DNA from: UBA8529 sp964390565
GTDB taxonomy: Bacteria > Bacteroidota > Bacteroidia > Bacteroidales > Tenuifilaceae
Length of the DNA: 47,137 nt
Direction of reading: 5' to 3'
NCBI GenBank assembly: GCA_964390565.1
Contig: CAYMII010000029.1
Coordinates: 1 to 47,137, forward strand
Part shown: one piece after another, positions 41,838 to 47,137 of the stretch
Layout: each line of letters starts with the position of its first letter
Position numbering within the stretch: the stretch's first letter is position 1
Position numbers and translations under genes: made by a program
Notes under the pieces: model-generated
Databases searched by the model: none
What the model saw: the letters and a program-made list of their open reading frames with translations, nothing else
What the model was told of the DNA's origin: nothing

Positions 41838-44105
41838 ATGTATTTTAAAAATTTATTTTTTATTGCTCTGCTCTTATTTATAGGATGTTCACTAGAAGCT
41901 CAGGTTGTTCGTAACGATGGGAAGATGAATATCTCTAGCGGGTATTTTGTAATAATTGGTAATTACCAAAACGAAGGTCTTGGAGGTATAACGTTAGATG
42001 GAAATATATCGATAACAGGAAATTGGACAAATAATGGAGTTGGGAATGGTATCGAAAACCCTGACTCTAATGGTGAAGTTATTTTCAATGGAATTGGTTC
42101 ACAGATTATTGGTGGGACTTCTGGTATAAATGATTTTGAGAAGTTAACAATAAATAGCGGATCCTCAACTCAAGTTGAAGCAGGGAAAGGAGTAACTGCT
42201 TACGGTGCATGTACTTTTACCAATCCTTTAATCCTAAAATCAACTACTACTCGCTTTCGTCCTGTAATGGCAACATTCATTAACCAGAGCACCGTTACAG
42301 GGAATATATCAATGGAACTATCATACTCAAGTACAGGAAGCACTGCATCGGGTTCAGGTAGGGGGTTATATTTTTCATCCCCAATTAGTAATGCTTCATC
42401 TACTATCTTTAATGTTGCTCATGGTACAAATCTAATTTGGTATCAGGATGAAGTTAATAGGGTTTATAAAAAAGTAACAACCAACGGTACAAGTTTAACA
42501 GTAGCTAAGGGTTACATTCTTCGTGCACCAATTGATACAGTTGTTAGTTTTACAGGCACACCAAACACAAGTTCATCTTATACTAACAATAGTATACCAA
42601 GAGCTGTGTCCGGCCAGTTTTATCTTTTCGGAAACCCTTATCCAGCAATAATAGATTGGGATGCTATTGCGACAAAAACTAATCTTACAAATACTGTTTG
42701 GTATCAAACCTCATCAACAGCAGGTACACCAATGGTTGTTGATACTTGGAATGGAGATTCGCAGGTTGGAACTGCTAATAATGGAACATCAGCTGTTGAT
42801 GGTAAAATTCCTCCTATGCAGTCGTTTTGGGTACAATGTTCTTCTGTAGGATTAACTGGGACGCTAACCGTATCAAGCAGTAATAGAGGCCATAACTGGG
42901 GTAATTCTAGATTTTTGAAAAGTCCAAAACAAGGTTCAAGCAATGATATTTTAAGGCTCAACCTTCAATCGGGCGACAAAAGGGATGAAACTATAATAGT
43001 TCAATCCGAATTAGCTCAGGATGAATTTGGATTTGGAGATTCTAGAAAAATGCTTTTAAAAGATGCCACTTCTGGAAGAGCTGAATTGTACACTTTATCA
43101 CCAGATAAAAACAATAAAAATCTTGTTATACAATCCATAAAACCAATTACTTCTGAAAAAGTGGTTAAGTTAGGCTTTTCGATTTTATTAGCAGGTGAAT
43201 ATAAAATTGAAGCCAATCTAACTGAAGCATCAAATTTAAACAACATTTATCTTGAAGATAAGGTATTAAACGTGTCACAAGATTTGATTGCAAACCCAGA
43301 GTATACATTTACTTCCGATGTTACAACTACCGATGATACTACTCGTTTTACAATCCATTTTTATGCTGCTCCAAAAGTTTTGGCTGACAACAAAGTATCA
43401 GTTTGCTCTCCAGAAACAGCTGATTTAACGGATAAATCAATCACATCAGGCTCAGATCCCGACCTTACTTTCACCTATTGGTTGGATAGTAAAGCTGAAA
43501 TTCCCTATATAACACCAACAACAGCCGAAACTGGATTTTATTACATAAAAGGAACTTCAAACACAGGCAGATATGCGATTGCTGGACCAATAAATGTCGA
43601 AGTCAATCCATCTCCATCTATAATTATAACTAATCCAGCAGAGGTTATTGAGCCTGCAACTGTTGACCTAACTTCCCCTGCAATCACGCTAGGATCTTCA
43701 GAAGGCTTAATTTATAGCTATTGGACCGATATAAATGCAACTTCGCCTTATAGTACGCCTCAAACGGCAACAAATGGGGATTACTATATCAAAGGATTAT
43801 TTGAATCTACAGGTTGTTACTCTATTGCAGGGCCAGTTAAAGTAGTCGTAAAATTAGGAGCCACTGAAATAGATCCAAATTCATCAGATAAATCGCTGAT
43901 TTACTCATATAGTAATCAGATTCATATTCAAAACTTTGAAATAAATTCAACAATATATATCTTTGATATCGTTGGTCGCCAGCAATATTATGGCATATCA
44001 AAATCAGACCATGAAGCTATTAATACTAGTTTAAAGCCTGGAATATATATAGTTAAGGTAGAAAATAGTAAAGTAGTTAGGTCTAAAAAGTTATATATTA
44101 GATAA
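41838..44105 (+). CDS. T9SS-sorted surface protein, second of the pair
   Basis: The 755-residue protein has a signal peptide ending near AQ22. Cys17 (LFIGC) could be a lipobox, but F at -3 is poor, so ordinary cleavage after EAQ is likelier. A short N-terminal repeat region (about 25-130) is followed by the same module as in the first carrier (YFSSPISNA, GNPYPAIIDWD), two Ig-like units near 521 and 602 with ...PATVDLTSP, and a T9SS sorting domain (about 686-755, SLKPGIYIVKVENSKVV). It lacks the long G8-like N-terminal repeats of the first. The gene probably arose by duplication. Its stop overlaps the second peptide ORF (TAATG). Confidence 0.88.
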   Translation: MYFKNLFFIALLLFIGCSLEAQVVRNDGKMNISSGYFVIIGNYQNEGLGGITLDGNISITGNWTNNGVGNGIENPDSNGEVIFNGIGSQIIGGTSGINDFEKLTINSGSSTQVEAGKGVTAYGACTFTNPLILKSTTTRFRPVMATFINQSTVTGNISMELSYSSTGSTASGSGRGLYFSSPISNASSTIFNVAHGTNLIWYQDEVNRVYKKVTTNGTSLTVAKGYILRAPIDTVVSFTGTPNTSSSYTNNSIPRAVSGQFYLFGNPYPAIIDWDAIATKTNLTNTVWYQTSSTAGTPMVVDTWNGDSQVGTANNGTSAVDGKIPPMQSFWVQCSSVGLTGTLTVSSSNRGHNWGNSRFLKSPKQGSSNDILRLNLQSGDKRDETIIVQSELAQDEFGFGDSRKMLLKDATSGRAELYTLSPDKNNKNLVIQSIKPITSEKVVKLGFSILLAGEYKIEANLTEASNLNNIYLEDKVLNVSQDLIANPEYTFTSDVTTTDDTTRFTIHFYAAPKVLADNKVSVCSPETADLTDKSITSGSDPDLTFTYWLDSKAEIPYITPTTAETGFYYIKGTSNTGRYAIAGPINVEVNPSPSIIITNPAEVIEPATVDLTSPAITLGSSEGLIYSYWTDINATSPYSTPQTATNGDYYIKGLFESTGCYSIAGPVKVVVKLGATEIDPNSSDKSLIYSYSNQIHIQNFEINSTIYIFDIVGRQQYYGISKSDHEAINTSLKPGIYIVKVENSKVVRSKKLYIR

Positions 44106-44254
44106 TGGAATTATCTCAAAAGAAAAAGGTGGAGTTGAAGGGTATGGTGAAAAAAAAATGGAATAAACCAAAACTTTTCTCAGGTAAAGGAATAGGTTTT
44201 CTTGGATTAGGACAGGTACAGTCGTCAACTGGACCCTATGGTACACCAAGTTAA
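44105..44254 (+). CDS. Small conserved peptide, RiPP-precursor-like, copy 2 (49 residues)
   Basis: ATG 44105 overlaps the TAA of the second surface-protein gene as TAATG, and TAA is at 44252-44254. The Lys-rich N-terminus (residues 2-18) differs from copy 1. From W19-N20-K21-P22-K23-L24 onward it is identical to copy 1 apart from Ser/Asn at one position. The last 29 residues are the same although 19 codons differ. It ends in Ser and has one Tyr (Tyr45) and no acidic residue after residue 10. A strong terminator follows 22 bases later. As for copy 1, precursor status is inferred from the nearby B1/B2 and tailoring genes. Confidence 0.85.
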   Translation: MELSQKKKVELKGMVKKKWNKPKLFSGKGIGFLGLGQVQSSTGPYGTPS

Positions 44255-44276
44255 CATTATACTTTAATAAAATATT

Positions 44277-44323
44277 GTGCATTGATTAATTGTGAAAACA
44301 GTAAATCAATGCACTTTTCTTTT
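44277..44323 (+). terminator. Terminator of the second surface-protein/peptide unit
   Basis: The 11-base stem GTGCATTGATT (44277-44287) pairs perfectly with 44304-44314 around a 16-base loop and is followed by TTTTCTTTT. It ends the transcript that carries the second peptide and precedes purD. Confidence 0.9.
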
Positions 44324-44368
44324 GAGTTAATCTCTAATATTTATAAGGTTCTTAACAAATAACAATTA

Positions 44369-44402
44369 TTTGTAATGATAATTTTCAAGTTTAATATATT
44401 TT
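44369..44402 (+). promoter_or_regulatory. Possible promoter of purD
   Basis: TTTG (44369-44372) stands 22 bases before TATATTTT (44395-44402), which matches TAnnTTTG at 7 of 8 positions. The spacing is one base longer than usual. The start would be near 44409, about 15 bases before the ATG. Confidence 0.4.
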
Positions 44403-44423
44403 TACACTTGAAAAATAATCAAT

Positions 44424-45704
44424 ATGAATATCCTTCTTCTTGGCTCAGGTGGTAGAGAACATGCAATTGCGTGGAAATTTGCACAAAGTCCAAAACTCAA
44501 AAATCTATATATAGCACCTGGAAATCCTGGTACATCAACGGTTGGCATTAACTTAGATATTAATATTCTAGACTTTGAATTGATAAAACAGACTGTTTTA
44601 GACAGAGCCATTGACCTTGTTTTTGTTGGTCCCGAAGAGCCATTGGTTAAAGGGATTCATGATAGTTTTCTATCTGATAACAGAGTTAAGGATATTCCAG
44701 TTATTGGCCCCCAAAAAAACGGTGCTCAGCTTGAGGGCAGTAAGGATTTTGCCAAAGCTTTTATGGTTCGTCACGGCATTCCAACTGCGGCGTATAAAAG
44801 TTTTGAATCGGGTCAAGGAATTGAAGCTAAAGAGTTTCTATCAACACTTAAACCTCCATACGTTCTTAAAGCAGATGGTTTAGCAGCAGGCAAAGGCGTT
44901 GTAATCAGTAATAATCTTGATGAGGCAAAAAGCACCGTTGACGAGTTTTTCAAAGGAAAATTCGGCGATGCAAGCAGAAAGGTTGTCATTGAAGAGTTTT
45001 TGAAAGGAATCGAATTATCTGTATTCGTATTAACCGATGGTACATCATATGTAATTCTTCCAGAGGCAAAGGATTATAAGAGAATTGGCGAAGGGGATAC
45101 TGGCCTAAATACTGGAGGAATGGGAGCAGTATCACCAGTTCCTTTTGCAGACAAAGCCTTTATGCAAAAAGTTGAGGATAGAGTTATTATCCCTACTATT
45201 AATGGATTAGCAAAGGATGGTATCGATTACAAGGGGATCATATTTATAGGATTAATGAATGACAATGGCAACCCTTATGTTATTGAATATAACGTTCGCC
45301 TAGGCGATCCTGAAACTGAGGTTGTAATTCCTCGTATTGAAAACGACCTTGTCGAGATGCTTGAATTAACAGGAAAAGGAAAATTATCTGATTGTAAAAT
45401 AAAAGTTTCGGATAAGGTTGCTACTACAGTTATACTTGTATCGGGTGGTTATCCCGAAGAGTATGAGAAAGGGAAGATAATCGCAGGACTAGATTTAGTA
45501 AACGACGTAATCCCATTTCATTCCGGGACAAAAAAAGTGGGAGAAAATATTGTTACATCAGGCGGTAGGGTTCTTGCAATTACAGCATTAGGCAAAACTG
45601 CTGATGAGGCGCTTCAAAAATCATTTTATGCAGCCAAAACAATCGATTTTGAAGGGAAGTACTTTAGGAGAGATATTGGGAAAGATTTAAAATCATATAA
45701 ATAG
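44424..45704 (+). CDS. purD: Phosphoribosylamine-glycine ligase (GAR synthetase)
   Basis: The 426-residue protein catalyses the second step of purine synthesis, joining phosphoribosylamine and glycine with ATP. The N-terminus MNILLLGSGGREHAIAW is the family signature. An ATP-grasp domain follows with LKADGLAAGKGVVI and EEFLKGIELSVFVLTDG, and GDTGLNTGGMGAVSPVPF is the typical loop. YNVRLGDPETEVV holds the Mg-binding Glu/Asn. The length is normal. The DUF6427 gene starts 3 bases after its stop. Confidence 0.96.
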   Translation: MNILLLGSGGREHAIAWKFAQSPKLKNLYIAPGNPGTSTVGINLDINILDFELIKQTVLDRAIDLVFVGPEEPLVKGIHDSFLSDNRVKDIPVIGPQKNGAQLEGSKDFAKAFMVRHGIPTAAYKSFESGQGIEAKEFLSTLKPPYVLKADGLAAGKGVVISNNLDEAKSTVDEFFKGKFGDASRKVVIEEFLKGIELSVFVLTDGTSYVILPEAKDYKRIGEGDTGLNTGGMGAVSPVPFADKAFMQKVEDRVIIPTINGLAKDGIDYKGIIFIGLMNDNGNPYVIEYNVRLGDPETEVVIPRIENDLVEMLELTGKGKLSDCKIKVSDKVATTVILVSGGYPEEYEKGKIIAGLDLVNDVIPFHSGTKKVGENIVTSGGRVLAITALGKTADEALQKSFYAAKTIDFEGKYFRRDIGKDLKSYK

Positions 45705-45707
45705 CAA

Positions 45708-46700
45708 ATGCTACTAAAATTCTTTAAACAAACTCTTCCTCAGGTTATTGTAGCAATAATCATTCTCTCCATATTGCTATGGATGCGATCATTTCTTTCG
45801 GAACAGATAGCTCCTTTCTACTTCGAAAGCCTAAAGATGCCTTTATATTCAATAGTTTCGGATTGGTTCTCGGCTAATGCTCTTTGGGGTAAAATAGTAA
45901 CATTTATTGTACTGCTTTTTACTGGTTTTTATCTATTGCAGATCAACTCAAAACACATTGTTATTAAGCAAAGAACCTACTTAATATCCTTCTTTTACAT
46001 TATCGTAATTTCAAGCCTACTAATAATACAGCAGATAAACCCAAGTGTTTTTGCTGCCTTTTTTATGGTTTTTGCCGTTGATCACATATTATCGATATAT
46101 CATAAAGAGCAAGCGCTAGATAATCTCTTTAAAGCAGGTTTTTTCATCGCCATCTCATCGTTATTCTATGCTCCTGCAATATTCTATTTTATAGCAGTAA
46201 TTCTATCAATAATTTCAATACGTTCTTTCAATCTAAGGGAATGGTTTGCAGTAATTTTCGGTCTTTTAACCCCAATCTTCTTCTACCTATTCTATTTCTA
46301 CTTCTTTAAAAACGATTTGTATTCGGCCATCAACCTTTATAAAATAAATCTATTTACCGAGGTTAACAGCATTTACAGCCCCTCTCTTTTTGTCTTTTAC
46401 GCCTTTGGTGCTTTGCTTTTCATAATCACAGGATTATTTTTAGTTAAAACTCTTTCCTCCCAAAAGATTAGCGTACGAAAATTTCATGGCGTATTCTTCT
46501 GGTTTAACCTCGTTTCGGCATTGATTATTTTCCTTATACCCTGCGTGTCTATTGAAATATTTTTTATAGCGTTAGTGCCTATTGTTTTTCAATTTACACA
46601 CTATTTTACCACAACAACCAAAAGGTTTTGGCCTAACCTTCTATTCCTTTCATTTTTTGTATTCGCTTTGCTCTTGCAATTTTACACAGGAGAGTTTTAA
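45708..46700 (+). CDS. DUF6427-type polytopic membrane protein
   Basis: The 330-residue protein is strongly hydrophobic, with about nine membrane helices and many Phe and Ile residues. Its opening MLLKFFKQTLPQ and the run SIRSFNLREWFAVIFGLLTPIFFY match the DUF6427 group found in Bacteroidota. It lies 3 bases after purD and is probably co-transcribed with it. No catalytic motif is seen and the function is unknown. Confidence 0.75.
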   Translation: MLLKFFKQTLPQVIVAIIILSILLWMRSFLSEQIAPFYFESLKMPLYSIVSDWFSANALWGKIVTFIVLLFTGFYLLQINSKHIVIKQRTYLISFFYIIVISSLLIIQQINPSVFAAFFMVFAVDHILSIYHKEQALDNLFKAGFFIAISSLFYAPAIFYFIAVILSIISIRSFNLREWFAVIFGLLTPIFFYLFYFYFFKNDLYSAINLYKINLFTEVNSIYSPSLFVFYAFGALLFIITGLFLVKTLSSQKISVRKFHGVFFWFNLVSALIIFLIPCVSIEIFFIALVPIVFQFTHYFTTTTKRFWPNLLFLSFFVFALLLQFYTGEF

Positions 46701-46715
46701 ACTCCACATAAACAA

Positions 46716-46738
46716 AAACCCTGCTTTTGGCAGGGTTT
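46716..46738. terminator. Bidirectional terminator between the DUF6427 gene and queA
   Basis: AAACCCTGC (46716-46724) pairs perfectly with GCAGGGTTT (46730-46738) around TTTTG. It lies between two convergent genes. On the minus strand it is followed by TTTTTG, which suits the queA transcript. Confidence 0.85.
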
Positions 46739-46758
46739 AACATTTCGTGATATAGATT

Positions 46759-47137
46759 TTATAGAATTAGCATCGCATCGCCATATGTTCCAAAGCGATA
46801 TTTCTCCTTGATTGCTTGCTTGTAAGCATCGAAAAGGAAATCGTAGCCAGCAAATGCCGATACCATCATAAGAAGTGTTGATAATGGTAAATGGAAGTTG
46901 GTAACCATCATGTTTGGAACGCTAAAATCGTATGGAGGAAAAATAAATTTATTTGTCCATCCGCTATAAGGTTTTAGGTAACCATCGGTTGATACTGAAC
47001 TCTCAAGAGTGCGGAGCACAGTTGTTCCTACTGCACAAACGTTTCTCTTATTTTGCTTTGCAGCATTTACAATATCAACAGCATCCATCGGAATATTGAT
47101 TTGCTCAGAGTCCATTTTATGCTTGGTTAAATCCTCA
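46759..47137 (-). CDS. queA: tRNA preQ1 ribosyltransferase-isomerase QueA, C-terminal part (cut by the window end)
   Basis: The frame runs through the window edge at 47137, so the N-terminal two thirds are missing. The visible segment includes EDLTKHKMDSE, CAVGTTVLRTLES and NMMVTNFHLPLSTLLMMVSAFAG, all characteristic of QueA. QueA transfers ribose from S-adenosylmethionine to preQ1 in tRNA to make epoxyqueuosine. The ATG at 47115 is internal, not the start. Confidence 0.93.
   Translation of the reverse strand, partial: EDLTKHKMDSEQINIPMDAVDIVNAAKQNKRNVCAVGTTVLRTLESSVSTDGYLKPYSGWTNKFIFPPYDFSVPNMMVTNFHLPLSTLLMMVSAFAGYDFLFDAYKQAIKEKYRFGTYGDAMLIL

Noticed and set aside
41838..41904. Lipoprotein signal in the second surface protein (Cys17)
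   Set aside because: Phe at -3 is a poor lipobox residue and a normal signal-peptidase site after EAQ is present; T9SS cargo normally uses the latter.
37909..44105. DNA repeats or a mobile element covering both surface-protein genes
   Set aside because: The similarity is at protein level with diverged DNA; no terminal inverted repeats, transposase or target duplication are visible.
41529..44254. Ordinary lasso-peptide precursors
   Set aside because: The motif W-x2-P-x-L and nearby B1/B2 fit, but the conserved tail has no Asp or Glu for ring closure, the Thr is not at the usual distance from the leader motif, and no cyclase is in the window. I therefore call them RiPP-precursor-like only.

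Overview
The window looks like a chromosomal segment of a Bacteroidota bacterium, most likely in or near the Bacteroidales/Marinilabiliales. The grounds are an A+T-rich sequence, starts without Shine-Dalgarno sites, promoter elements of the TAnnTTTG type, type IX secretion (T9SS) sorting domains, an ExbB-ExbD-ExbD-TonB operon, a complex I operon of 11 genes without nuoE/F/G, and families typical of the phylum (DUF2723, DUF6427, C69 dipeptidase, NSS transporter with a MetS-like small subunit). I saw no rRNA, tRNA, CRISPR array or insertion sequence.

Layout. 1-3240: tail of an upstream gene, its terminator, then the TonB energising operon exbB-exbD-exbD-tonB (+). 3288-5460: hflX and an M28 peptidase lipoprotein (+). 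5607-12260 (-): C69 peptidase, an LPP20/DUF4384-like protein, a 72-residue zinc ribbon, a small inverted-repeat element with its own promoter (9341-9573), and a NarL-type response regulator following a TPR histidine kinase. 12313-22213 (-): nuoABCDHIJKLMN. 22387-24387 (-): sodium-dependent NSS transporter plus a 34-residue partner. 24646-27746 (+): TPR protein, a membrane chemoreceptor without a periplasmic sensor domain, and a small PH-like membrane protein. 27778-29924 (-): outer-membrane protein and aldo/keto reductase. 30057-33735 (+): DUF2723 membrane protein and a polysaccharide deacetylase. 44424-47137: purD and a DUF6427 protein (+), then convergent queA, which is cut by the window end.

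The most interesting part is 33753-44323. It holds a lasso-peptide-type maturation set: a PqqD-like leader-binding protein (B1), a transglutaminase-fold leader peptidase (B2), an HPr-kinase-like tailoring kinase, a PF14907-type nucleotidyltransferase and a sulfotransferase. No asparagine-synthase-like lasso cyclase is present. Beside it lie two large T9SS surface proteins, and each is followed through an identical TAATG stop/start overlap by an ORF of 47 or 49 codons. The last 29 residues of the two small peptides are identical although 19 of those 29 codons differ, so the peptide sequence is under strong selection. Both have a W-x2-P-x-L motif like lasso leaders and end in Ser, the residue phosphorylated by lasso tailoring kinases. 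They lack any Asp/Glu in the conserved tail, so an ordinary lasso ring cannot form. My reading is that this is a cyclase-less RiPP-like system whose precursors are co-translated with surface proteins. That reading is inference; the peptides and gene neighbourhood are seen directly.
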